From Anaerolineales bacterium (lineage in GTDB: Bacteria; Chloroflexota; Anaerolineae; 4572-78; J111), in contig JABTUK010000006.1 of assembly GCA_015075405.1 (NCBI GenBank), positions 1 through 64,000 on the forward strand: a stretch of DNA of 64,000 nucleotides, in the 5' to 3' direction. Positions 42,367 to 50,196 of this stretch are shown here, one piece after another; positions within the stretch are counted from its first letter, which is position 1; each line of letters opens with the position of its first letter. A program made the position numbers and the translations under genes. The notes beneath the pieces were generated by a model. It made no database searches. It was not told the origin of the DNA and saw only the letters and a list, made by a program, of their open reading frames with translations.

Positions 42367-44129
42367 CCGCCAATTATGATTTACATAACATTCGCGCCCT
42401 GTTGACCGCCGGCTTCACCCCCGACGAGTTGCGCCGCTTCTGCTACGACACGCCCGAATTCCGGGCCGTGTACGACCAGTTGGCCCCGGAAACCGGCAAA
42501 GCCAAAATTATTGACCTGCTACTCGAACACGCCGAACGCAAGGGCCAATTGGACATCCTCCTGGCCTGGGCCAAAACCGAGAGCCAGACCCAATACACCC
42601 AACACCAACCCTACCACATCGGCCCTCCCCCCTCCACCTCCTCTTCCCTCGCCGCTTCGCCTCCCGCCTCCTCGCCTCATCCCCGCCCTCTCCGCGTCTT
42701 CCTCTGCCACGCCTCCGCCGACAAGCCCGCTGTGCGCGACCTGTACCAGCGCCTCAGCCAGGAAGGTTTTATCCAGCCCTGGCTTGACGAGGAGGAGTTA
42801 TTGCCCGGCCAGGACTGGCAGCGAGAAATTCCCAAAGCCGTTCGCGCCAGCGATGTGGTGCTGGTTTGTCTCTCCCCCCAATCCATCACCAAAGCGGGCT
42901 ACGTGCAAAAGGAGATCAAATTTGCCCTGGACATTGCCGACGAGCAGCCAGAAGGAACCATTTTTCTCATCCCCCTTCGGCTGGAGGTTTGCGATGTGCC
43001 GGAACGATTAAGCCGCTGGCACTGGGCCAACCTCTTTGAGGCCAGAGGCTATGAGCGCCTGCTGCGAGCACTGAAACTGCGAGCCGAAGCTATGCCTCAT
43101 GTCATTCCGAGCGCCAGCGAGGAATCTCCTGCTCCAGTTGCCCAGAAACCCGCTGAGGCCGTTACCTCACCTCCACTGCCCGACTCCCCGGTGAGACGGG
43201 AGACTCTTCACTCCGTTCGGAGTGACATGGAGACTGCATCTGTCATTCCGAGCGCCAGCGAGGAATCTTCGTCTCCGGTTGCTTCAAAATCCGCTGAGGT
43301 CATTACCTCACTCCCACCACCCGACTCCCCAGCGCGCCGAGAGACTCCTCACTTCGTTCGGAGTGACATGGAAACGGCGGCTTCGACCTCGCCCGACCGT
43401 GTGACAATCACGAATCCGTTCCACCTGGAACTGGTCCGCGTTCCAGCCGGCGAATTTCTCATGGGCAGCGACCCGGCCAAAGACAAGAATGTCCAGCAGG
43501 ATGAACAGCCGCAGCACCGGGTTTACGTGTCCGAGTTTTTTATCGGCAAATACCCGATCACGAATGAGCAGTACGCTGTGTTCGTCAAAGCGACCAAACA
43601 CCGAACGCCAAACCATTGGGATAAAGGCAAAATCCCTGCCGGGCAAGAAAACCACCCGGTTGTTTATATTTCGTGGGGTGATGCGGCGGCTTTCTGCCAA
43701 TGGCTGAGCCGGGCCAGCGGCCAATCTTTTCGCCTGCCGACCGAGGCCGAGTGGGAGAAAGCGGCGCGGGGTACGGATGGGCGGATTTATCCCTGGGGGA
43801 ATAAATGGGATCCGAATCGGTGTAATACTCAAGCAAGTGACCTAAAGGGGACCACGCCAGTGGGTATCTATCCCGCTGGGGCCAGCCCGTATGGGGTGCT
43901 AGATATGGCCGGTAACGTTTGGGAATGGACAAGTAGTCTCTCTTACCCCTATCCTTATGACCCAAATGATGGGCGGGAAAGTGCCCTTGATAAGGGCCGC
44001 CACGTGGTGCGGGGTGGGTCGTTCGACTACCGTCAGAACTTCGCCCGTTGCGCCTGCCGTTTCGGATACAACCCGCTCGATTGGCTTTCCCAAATTGGGT
44101 GTCGTCTGGCAGCCTCCCCTATTCAGTAG
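42363..44129 (+). CDS. EAD-TIR-FGE fusion protein, candidate diversity-generating-retroelement target
   Basis: Residues 1-75 look like an effector-associated (EAD, death-fold-like) domain: NIRALLTAGFTPDELRRFCYD, then IIDLLLEHAERKGQLDILL. Residues 110-240 are a TIR domain (RVFLCHASADKPAVRDLY, with E184 in VQKEIKFAL as the probable NADase glutamate). Residues 246-340 are two 47-residue tandem repeats encoded by family A-like DNA. Residues 350-588 are an FGE-sulfatase/C-type-lectin fold (GEFLMGSD, PTEAEWEKAARGTDGRIYPWG, GNVWEWT). In the last segment RGGSFDYRQNFARCACRFG onward, Asn-rich family positions are replaced as expected of a retroelement variable region. ATG at 42363 overlaps the vapC stop. 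Confidence 0.82.
   Translation: MTANYDLHNIRALLTAGFTPDELRRFCYDTPEFRAVYDQLAPETGKAKIIDLLLEHAERKGQLDILLAWAKTESQTQYTQHQPYHIGPPPSTSSSLAASPPASSPHPRPLRVFLCHASADKPAVRDLYQRLSQEGFIQPWLDEEELLPGQDWQREIPKAVRASDVVLVCLSPQSITKAGYVQKEIKFALDIADEQPEGTIFLIPLRLEVCDVPERLSRWHWANLFEARGYERLLRALKLRAEAMPHVIPSASEESPAPVAQKPAEAVTSPPLPDSPVRRETLHSVRSDMETASVIPSASEESSSPVASKSAEVITSLPPPDSPARRETPHFVRSDMETAASTSPDRVTITNPFHLELVRVPAGEFLMGSDPAKDKNVQQDEQPQHRVYVSEFFIGKYPITNEQYAVFVKATKHRTPNHWDKGKIPAGQENHPVVYISWGDAAAFCQWLSRASGQSFRLPTEAEWEKAARGTDGRIYPWGNKWDPNRCNTQASDLKGTTPVGIYPAGASPYGVLDMAGNVWEWTSSLSYPYPYDPNDGRESALDKGRHVVRGGSFDYRQNFARCACRFGYNPLDWLSQIGCRLAASPIQ
43100..43371. repeat. Tandem family A-like palindromes inside the TIR-FGE gene
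   Basis: TGTCATTCCGAGCGCCAGCG occurs at 43100 and again at 43241, 141 bases (47 codons) apart. Each copy ends in CCGTTCGGAGTGACATGG or CTTCGTTCGGAGTGACATGG, complementary to its start. The reading frame is kept through both copies. Confidence 0.8.
44010..44111 (+). other. Putative DGR variable region (VR)
   Basis: This is the 3'-terminal FGE segment. Codons at family-typical Asn positions are TTC, GAC, TAC, TTC, TGC, TTC, TAC, CTC, GAT, CTT and TCC; most could arise from AAY by changes at adenines only. The flanking codons (CGT, GCC, CCG, GGG) match the consensus. No template repeat or reverse transcriptase is in the window. Confidence 0.5.
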
Positions 44130-44198
44130 TTGAATTTCTGGGCGCTGAAATTCTGGATTTCTGAAAGAGAGAAGGAGAGTTAGTGGGAATATCAAATA

Positions 44199-44221
44199 GG
44201 TGGAGATAAGGTGACTCCACC
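44199..44221. other. Hairpin downstream of the putative VR
   Basis: GGTGGAG and CTCCACC pair across ATAAGGTGA about 70 bases after the stop codon. Known DGR target genes often have a hairpin after the VR, usually closer than this. The stretch 44130-44319 shows no gene. Confidence 0.35.
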
Positions 44222-44319
44222 CCTTGTATCCTTGCGGTAGCCGGGTCGCCGGAAATTTTTTAGAAAAGGGTTCAAACCTCCACAGCTTGCGAGTGGCGGC
44301 TTCTCCCATTTGAATCACT

Positions 44320-45416
44320 AGAGTTTATGCACAATAAAAATTGAATATCAGCTAACCATCTGCGCTTTAGCATGCTGCCAGCGCTGAGTTTGCCAGTTGA
44401 CCAAGCCGCCCACGACTTGCATCACCAAGGTGTAAATTGAGTGGGCACAGCGAAAACGAGTCCCGATAATCTTCCAGTTCTTGACCCAGCCGATACAATG
44501 TTCAATGCGCACCCGAATTGAATTCAACTGGCGGTTAAATTCAACTTGGTCTTCGGTCAACTCGCCTCCTCTGGGCTTTTTCACCGGTGTTTCCAGGCTC
44601 AAGCGGGGCATTTGGTGGAGTTCACCGGTCTCAGGATTGAGCAAGGTGACCAGGGTGACTTGTTTATCCAGGCCTTGATAACCTTTGTCCGCTTTGCCCT
44701 GACAGCCATCAGGTAAACGCTCGACAGTTTTGGTCTCGTCACTCAGTTTCTTGTCGGCTTTGGCACCGGGTACAGCTTCACTAATGGCCTTGATGTCATG
44801 CTGCCCATCCGTCACGAATTCAGTTTTGAGGGCAAACATCTTTTTTTACCCGAAAAATGGGCTTTGCGCGTGGCGCTATCTGTAGACCGATAGACTTGTT
44901 GCTCGGTCGCATCGATCAAGACCTGCCCATCGGCTAAAGCCGTTAGTTTCAGCATCTCTTCTTCCGTCAACGCTTGCTCGGCTTCCACTAACTTCCACAC
45001 CTCCGGGCAGGGTAACACTTGTTTGAGTAAAGGCAACAAGCGCCGCAAATCCCGTGACACATCCGATTGGCTGGCCCCAAAAAATTTGGCCACCAACGCT
45101 TGGATGATATGTAAGCGCAGATAGGTCAGCACCAACGCCACCCGGATGACCAGGGGTAAATCACATTTCCGTCCGCCGCCTACCCCTCGTTTTCGGTCGG
45201 GGCGCTCATGACGTTGCTGTTCATAACTCGGATAAACTTTTTTGGCCGCTTCGACCAACTGCCAGAAACGGTCGGCAGGCAGTCCCATTAACAAGGGAAT
45301 CCAGCTTGGATCTTCTCGCAGTGTTTCTTCGGTGATTATCATAGGTGCTCCTGTCTGACAATGACTGTGAAACACCTATTTTACCATATCTACCAGTCTT
45401 ATTGTGAATTAACTCT
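44320..45416 (-). mobile_element. IS5-family-like insertion sequence
   Basis: The 1097-bp element has imperfect terminal inverted repeats AGAGTTTATGCACAATAA (left) and TTATTGTGAATTAACTCT (right). It is flanked by ACT on both sides as a 3-bp duplication. It carries one transposase in two frames. It is inserted about 190 bp after the putative DGR target gene, where a template repeat might be expected. Confidence 0.88.
44348..45342 (-). CDS. IS5-like DDE transposase in two frames (-1 frameshift)
   Basis: The upstream frame begins at ATG 45342 (AGGAGCACCT upstream) and holds an N-terminal HTH region (VIRVALVLTYLRLHIIQALVAKFFGASQSDVSRDL) and the first Asp in QVLIDATEQ. The downstream frame (44348-44839) holds the second Asp in KADKGYQGLD and the Glu in RVRIEHCIGWVKNW. 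A run of seven A residues (44841-44847 on the complementary strand) sits at the junction. A -1 slip there joins SGKK to KMFALKTEFVTDG, matching the family's continuous SGKKKxxxLKT. It may be programmed frameshifting or a single-base disabling indel. Confidence 0.85.
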
Positions 45417-45529
45417 ACTGAATCACTGAAAACGCTGAGGCTGCTGAAAAAACTCAGGGAAATCAGCGGTGTCAGCGGTTCAAATTGTGAAGGGCAGGGA
45501 ATCAGGGGTGATGGTTGGGGTTATAGTTC

Positions 45530-45694
45530 GTGGATATAGAAGCTATCAAAACGCGCATTCGTAGCAACCAATATGAGTACAGCCTCCACGCCGATATTAA
45601 GCGTAAGGCCGATGAATTGACCCTGGCTCAAGTTGAAGAAGCGCTGTTGGCGGGTATAATAGAAGAAGGAAGCCATGCGGAAAATTCAGTGTAA
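45530..45694 (+). pseudogene. DUF4258-like toxin remnant
   Basis: A 54-codon frame starting GTG (VDIEAIKTRIRSNQYEYSLHAD, then KRKADELTLAQVEEALLAG) matches the N-terminal half of DUF4258 proteins. These are commonly paired with YgiT-type zinc-finger antitoxins. The C-terminal half, normally another 40 or so residues, is missing; the frame runs directly into the antitoxin start and stops 20 bases inside it. It is therefore probably a decayed toxin. The preceding 45420-45529 shows no gene. Confidence 0.55.
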
Positions 45695-45923
45695 CTTTTG
45701 CGGTAGTGACCGTTACGAAGAACGGCGAATTGATTATCTTTACAGCCATCAGGGGAACTATCTGCTTGTGCCTAACACGCCGGTTGAAGTTTGCCTCAAC
45801 TGCGGTATGATTTATTTTGATGCTCCTATTCTCAAAGAGATTGAACGGCGTTTTTTTGCTATCCAGCAAAATAGTGAGCAACCCGACGATTACATTCAAA
45901 TGCCAATTGCCGCCTACGCCTGA
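45675..45923 (+). CDS. YgiT-type zinc-finger protein (antitoxin-like)
   Basis: The 82-residue protein has paired cysteines in IQCNFCGSDRYEERRIDY and VEVCLNCGMIYFD, the CxxC...CxxC zinc site of YgiT/MqsA N-terminal domains. The strand between is ready to bind a DUF4258-type partner. There is no C-terminal HTH, so it is the short type. ATG at 45675 overlaps the toxin remnant and has GAAGAAGGAAGCC upstream. It survives with a truncated partner. It lies 6 bases before the UbiD-like gene and may be co-transcribed with it by chance. Confidence 0.75.
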   Translation: MRKIQCNFCGSDRYEERRIDYLYSHQGNYLLVPNTPVEVCLNCGMIYFDAPILKEIERRFFAIQQNSEQPDDYIQMPIAAYA

Positions 45924-45929
45924 TTTGAT

Positions 45930-47270
45930 ATGACCCAAATCCACGATCTACGCTCATTCATCGAAGTGCTGGAAGAAGCCGGCCAGCTTGTGCGCATCAA
46001 GCAGCCGGTCAGCCTGACCCACGAACTGGCCGATGTGGCCGCAACCCTGGAACGCAGCGGGGGCGGCGCGCCTTTGTTTGAGAATGTGATTGACAGCTCA
46101 TGGCCCGTCTTTGCCAGCGGCGTAGCCAATCAAAAGCGGGCGGCGCTGGCTCTGGGCTGCGCTGAAACGGAAGTGACCGAAGTCATGGGCCGGGTGCTCG
46201 ACCCCAAAAACGGCATCCCGCCGGTGCGGGTCGCAGAGGCGCAGTGGCAGGCTAATATCCAAACCGGCGACAGCCTGGATGCGCGTGCCCTGCCCATCCC
46301 GACCCATTCACGGGGAGATGGCGGGCCGTTTATCACCGGCGGAGTGATTGTCAGCAAAGACCCGGTCTCGGGGCGAGGTAATCTTTCCTACAACCGCATG
46401 TTATGCACCGGCCCGGCCAGCTTTGGCTTTAACGTCAACGAGTGGCGGCACGTCCGGGCTTTTATGGAAAGCCGGCCCGACCCGGCCGCGCCGTTTCCCA
46501 TTGCTATTGCCATTGGGCTGGACCCGGCGATTATGATTGGCGCGGGCGTCCGCACCGACGAGGATGAACTGACCATCGCCGGGGCTATTCGCGGGGCGGG
46601 TGTGCCGGTCAGCCGGGGGGCGACGGTGGAGGTGGACATTCCGGCGGAGGCCGAAATTGTCATCGAGGGCTATGTTCATCCCTTTGAGAAAAAAGGCGAG
46701 GGGCCACTGGCCGAATTTCACGGCTATTACGGCGAAATCTGGGAGAGTCCCACCTTTGAAGTGAGCGCTATTTGCTGGCGCGACAACCCCATTTTCCAAA
46801 CCATTATCCCCGGCTGGTATGAGCATATTTACATTGGTAATGTATTGCCCAGAGAACCGCTGCTGCTGCGCTTTTTGCGGCATATCAGCAAAGAGGTGGC
46901 GGTGCATATTCCGCCCTATGGCAATGGGTTTTCAGCCATTGTACAGCTTAAGAAGAACAACCCCGGCCAGCCTAAAAATGTGGCCCTGGCGGCCATGACT
47001 GCCCATATCAACATCAAACAGGTGATTGTAGTAGACCCGGACGTGAACATGTATGATCCGGCGGATGTATTGTGGGCGCTGACCAATCGGGTGGATTGGA
47101 GCCAAGATGTCTTTACCGTGCCCCACGCCCAGGGCCACGAGATGGACCCGACGGCAGATAGCCGGGGCGTCCACACCAAGATTGGGATTGACGCCACCTA
47201 CAAGCGCGAGCGCCGCGAATATGGCGAGCGGGTCAACTATGCGGTGATGGATTTGAGTAAATATATTTGA
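45930..47270 (+). CDS. UbiD-family prenylated-FMN decarboxylase
   Basis: The protein (446 residues) matches UbiD-like (de)carboxylases: an N-terminal FIEVLEEAGQLVRIKQPVSLTHELADVA, then PIPTHSRGDGGPFITGGVIVSKDPVSG, GLDPAIMIGAGVRTDEDELTIAGAIRG, GPLAEFHGYYGEIWESP and AMTAHINIKQVIVVDPDVNMYD. The conserved Glu/Asp/Arg network that binds prenylated FMN appears to be present. No UbiX or ubiquinone genes are adjacent. The substrate may be an aromatic or alpha,beta-unsaturated acid; it cannot be named. A B-family repeat follows its stop codon. Confidence 0.85.
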   Translation: MTQIHDLRSFIEVLEEAGQLVRIKQPVSLTHELADVAATLERSGGGAPLFENVIDSSWPVFASGVANQKRAALALGCAETEVTEVMGRVLDPKNGIPPVRVAEAQWQANIQTGDSLDARALPIPTHSRGDGGPFITGGVIVSKDPVSGRGNLSYNRMLCTGPASFGFNVNEWRHVRAFMESRPDPAAPFPIAIAIGLDPAIMIGAGVRTDEDELTIAGAIRGAGVPVSRGATVEVDIPAEAEIVIEGYVHPFEKKGEGPLAEFHGYYGEIWESPTFEVSAICWRDNPIFQTIIPGWYEHIYIGNVLPREPLLLRFLRHISKEVAVHIPPYGNGFSAIVQLKKNNPGQPKNVALAAMTAHINIKQVIVVDPDVNMYDPADVLWALTNRVDWSQDVFTVPHAQGHEMDPTADSRGVHTKIGIDATYKRERREYGERVNYAVMDLSKYI

Positions 47271-47332
47271 TAGACCGCCGATTGTAGGCCCAGCGGTTAC
47301 AAAAAACCCGAGTTCGGTGTTTCGGTAAATCG

Positions 47333-47431
47333 CACCCTTCGATACGCGCTTCACTTCGTTTCGCGCTACTCAGGATGCGATAAAGAGCCGAAAATCATCC
47401 TGAGTAGCCCGAAAGGGCGTATCGAAGGGTG
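47333..47431. repeat. Inverted-repeat element family B, copy 4
   Basis: CACCCTTCGATACGCGC and GCGTATCGAAGGGTG arms surround CTACTCAGGATGCGAT and ATCATCCTGAGTAG. Outer sequence ACCCGAGTTCGG and CCGAACTCAGGT extends the inverted repeat to about 47307-47457. Confidence 0.7.
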
Positions 47432-47465
47432 ATTTTCGAGCTAATTCCGAACTCAGGTAAAAAAC

Positions 47466-47515
47466 AAAAAATCCCCTCACCACAGGAGGGGATTTCTATT
47501 TTATTTTTGACACGT
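47466..47515. terminator. Bidirectional rho-independent terminator
   Basis: AAATCCCCTC and GAGGGGATTT pair across ACCACAG. T-rich tracts follow on both strands (CTATTTTATTTTT on plus, TTTTTGTTTTTT on minus). It serves the KH-domain gene on the minus strand. Confidence 0.85.
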
Positions 47516-47520
47516 CAGTT

Positions 47521-47757
47521 TCAAACAATTTCCAGGTTGACTCTTTTACCATCCTTAGCGGCGCTGGTGCGCAACAGGGTGCGCATGGCGTTAGCTACTC
47601 GGCCTTCTTTCCCAATGATTCGACCCATATCATCGGGGTCAACGCTGAGTTCAAGGACAATCATAGAAGCACCTTCAACCTCTTCAACCTTGACCTGGTC
47701 GGAGTTATTGACAACGGCGCGTGCCATTTGGAGCGTTAGATCTTTTAGTTGTCCCAT
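47521..47757 (-). CDS. khpA: KH-domain RNA-binding protein KhpA-like
   Basis: The 78-residue protein is a single KH domain with the RNA-binding GxxG loop in GRIIGKEGRVANAMRTLL (residues 45-62). It is the size and form of KhpA, which pairs with KhpB/Jag in many Gram-positive-type bacteria. The acidic DPDDMG before the loop is typical. GGGAGGTTCGAAAA-like sequence precedes the ATG at 47757 on the minus strand. Ribosomal genes such as rpsP, which often flank khpA, are not nearby. Confidence 0.9.
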   Translation of the reverse strand: MGQLKDLTLQMARAVVNNSDQVKVEEVEGASMIVLELSVDPDDMGRIIGKEGRVANAMRTLLRTSAAKDGKRVNLEIV

Positions 47758-47860
47758 TTTTCGAACCTCCCAATTCGAAATTAGTAATAGCTTGTTTCAC
47801 CAAAAAAGTATATCAGGTTTGAGGGGTTGGGTCAATATAGCCTGTCCCCCCCAATAGTAC

Positions 47861-47963
47861 TAAGCAAAACTCAGGATATATTTCACAAGCAAAGAGAGTT
47901 GTTGAAGGAGCTTAATAATGGGCCGATATTATTGTCCTCTTCAGCGTTCCATAGTTTTGCTTA
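47861..47963. other. Long-range inverted repeat in an AT-rich intergenic region
   Basis: TAAGCAAAACT (47861) and AGTTTTGCTTA (47953) are perfect 11-bp complements about 80 bases apart. Inside is AATAATGGGCCGATATTATT. No gene is present in 47758-48039. It may be a small element or a structured leader of the oxidoreductase gene. Confidence 0.4.
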
Positions 47964-48039
47964 TTAAGTATAAGTAGGTATATCATACCAGAATTATTTG
48001 TCAAATTATCTTTACCATTTATAAAGGTGCTTTCAACTT

Positions 48040-49113
48040 ATGAGTAGATCTCCCTTAAAAGTAGGGGTGGTTGGCGCGGGTATTGGCCGCCACCATCTGG
48101 CTGGCTACCGTACTTTGCCGGACGATGTTGAGATAGTGGCTTTATGCGATACCAACGAAGCGCGTCTGAACGAAATTGGCAGTATGTATAATGTACCGCG
48201 TTATTTTACCGATTACAACGAGCTGTTTGCTTCGGGTGAAATTGAGGCGGTGAGCGTTTGCCTGCCGAACAGTTTACACGCGCCTGTTTCTATCGCCGCC
48301 CTGGAAGCGGGTCTGCACGTGCTGTGCGAGAAACCGCTGGCCGAAAACCTGGCCTCCGGCCAAAAAATTGCCGCCGTTGCGGCGCAAGCCTCCGGCAAAT
48401 TTATGATTTGTTTTAATCGTCGTTATCGCCTGGATGTGCAGTGGATGAAACAGGCTTTAAGCGAAGGACTGTTGGGGCGAGTCTATCACGTGAAGGCCGG
48501 CTGGGTCCGTGAGACAGGCATCCCCGGTTGGGGCGGCTGGTTTTTGAACAAGGACATTGCCGGCGGCGGCCCCTTGATTGATTTGGGAGTCCACATGCTC
48601 GATGCGGTCATGTGGCTGCTGGATTACCCCGAACCGTTGACCGTGACCGGAGCGATTCAGGCCAATTTTGGCCCGCGCAGCGCCAAAACCTGGCAGGTTT
48701 CGCCCACTCCGCCGCCATACACAGTGGAAGATTCTGCTACGGCCTATATTCGCTTGAGCGGCGATGTCACCTTGAATTTAGAAACCAGTTGGGCCTCGCA
48801 CGCCAGGCCAGGGATGGATGATTTCTTTATTACCCTGATGGGCACAGAGGGAACGCTCGAACTTTATGTCGCCAACTATGCCACCGAAAATACCCTGACC
48901 CTTTATACCGAGGTTGGCGGCAAGCCGGTTGTTACCCGGCCCGCCGTGAAGGTATCTCGCTCTGATCACGAATATGCGATTGCGGAGTTTGTCAAGTGTA
49001 TTAAAGAGGACACCCCCCCGACTGCTTCGGCGGAACAGGGGTTGACCATTATGCAAATGATCGAGGCCATTTATCAATCGGCGGCGGTGGGACGAGAGGT
49101 AGTGTTAACTTAA
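48040..49113 (+). CDS. Gfo/Idh/MocA-family NAD(P)-dependent oxidoreductase
   Basis: The protein (357 residues) begins LKVGVVGAGIGRHHLAGYRTL, a Rossmann nucleotide-binding motif. VLCEKPLAENLASGQKIA holds the conserved EKP, and the C-terminal alpha/beta domain has GGGPLIDLGVHMLDAVMWLLD with the catalytic Asp/His region. The family oxidises or reduces sugar-like hydroxyls using NAD(P). The substrate cannot be fixed. It ends 9 bases inside the convergent PP2C gene. Confidence 0.88.
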   Translation: MSRSPLKVGVVGAGIGRHHLAGYRTLPDDVEIVALCDTNEARLNEIGSMYNVPRYFTDYNELFASGEIEAVSVCLPNSLHAPVSIAALEAGLHVLCEKPLAENLASGQKIAAVAAQASGKFMICFNRRYRLDVQWMKQALSEGLLGRVYHVKAGWVRETGIPGWGGWFLNKDIAGGGPLIDLGVHMLDAVMWLLDYPEPLTVTGAIQANFGPRSAKTWQVSPTPPPYTVEDSATAYIRLSGDVTLNLETSWASHARPGMDDFFITLMGTEGTLELYVANYATENTLTLYTEVGGKPVVTRPAVKVSRSDHEYAIAEFVKCIKEDTPPTASAEQGLTIMQMIEAIYQSAAVGREVVLT

Positions 49114-49968
49114 ACGAACGGCGGGTAGAGAAGGATGGGTGTCATCCAAATCGGGGTTGCTGGGCGCCGGTTTGTGATTAAAAACGTAGACAATAATGGC
49201 GGTGATATTATCCGCACCGCCGGAAGCATTGGCCTTATCAATCAACTGCCGGGCGGCTTCAAAAGGCGAGGACGACTGTTGCAAGACCTGTTTTATCTCC
49301 GGTTCGGTTACTTCCCCCCATAAACCATCGCTGCACAAAATAACCACATCGCCGGCCTGGAGGGTTTCGCTGGAGATATGAATCTCCACATCGCTGCCCT
49401 GTCCCAGGGCTTGATACAACACGTTGCGGCGGGGATGGGTCAGCGCCTCTTCTTCGCTAATTTTGCCCATCTCGACCAGGCGGCGGACGAGCGAATGGTC
49501 TTTGCTCAATTGGCGAAGTTGGTTATCGCGCAGCAAGTAGGCCCGCGAGTCGCCCACGTTCATAGCAACCAGGGAGTCGTCGTACAAAACAGCGGCGACA
49601 ACGGTCGTACCGCCGCCCTCCGTCGCATTTAAAACCTGGCTGTTGGCCTTTTCGATGGCGTTGCTCAGGGCTTCGCTGATGGCCTCAACCGGGTCTTGCC
49701 CTTCAAACGGGGTCACCGCGGTGTAATACTCCGAGTTGACCGTTTCAATGGTGACGGCTGAGGCTACTTCCCCTTTTTGATGGCCGCCCATCCCATCGGC
49801 TAAAACATAAAGATACCCTTTGCTGGCTAACGTGCCGGCATCGGCATCCATGGGTAGTTTGTAGGCATCTTCGTTATGCTCACGAATCATGCCTGTATTG
49901 GTTAGTCCGGCGTAGCGAAAATAAAGCACCGGTTTTGCAGACTCTGGGTTTTGTGTCTCTTCAGGCAA
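49105..49968 (-). CDS. PP2C-family protein serine/threonine phosphatase
   Basis: The protein (287 residues) has the PP2C metal motifs: TNTGMIREHNEDAYKL, YVLADGMGGHQKGEVAS, AMNVGDSRAYLL and VVILCSDGLWGEVTE, then SGGADNITAIIVYV. All the conserved aspartates are present. It would dephosphorylate Ser/Thr-phosphorylated proteins, usually partnered with a Hanks-type kinase, which is not seen here. The start is ATG or an equivalent codon at 49968; AATTTTC-type upstream sequence gives no clear ribosome site. It is convergent with the Gfo/Idh/MocA gene. Confidence 0.9.
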   Translation of the reverse strand: MPEETQNPESAKPVLYFRYAGLTNTGMIREHNEDAYKLPMDADAGTLASKGYLYVLADGMGGHQKGEVASAVTIETVNSEYYTAVTPFEGQDPVEAISEALSNAIEKANSQVLNATEGGGTTVVAAVLYDDSLVAMNVGDSRAYLLRDNQLRQLSKDHSLVRRLVEMGKISEEEALTHPRRNVLYQALGQGSDVEIHISSETLQAGDVVILCSDGLWGEVTEPEIKQVLQQSSSPFEAARQLIDKANASGGADNITAIIVYVFNHKPAPSNPDLDDTHPSLPAVRLS

Positions 49969-50196
49969 CGTGAGTCGCCTCCCTATGGCTCATGGTATCA
50001 AACGTGCAGCCAAACACACCGCATCGCTGGGTGCTATTATAACCCTTTTTGCTCCAAATTTCCAGCCATACTTTTGGTTTGTTGACTGAACGTCAAGTTT
50101 AAGGATTTTGTAGACAGAGGTTCTATCTTAGATTATAATACTAGGGCTAAGCCAAAAAAGCAAGGCGAAAAATTGTCCGGTTAAGGAGATTAAACC

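Noticed and set aside
44270-44310. tRNA T-loop-like GGTTCAAACC
   Set aside because: No acceptor, D or anticodon stem can be built around it within 90 bases.
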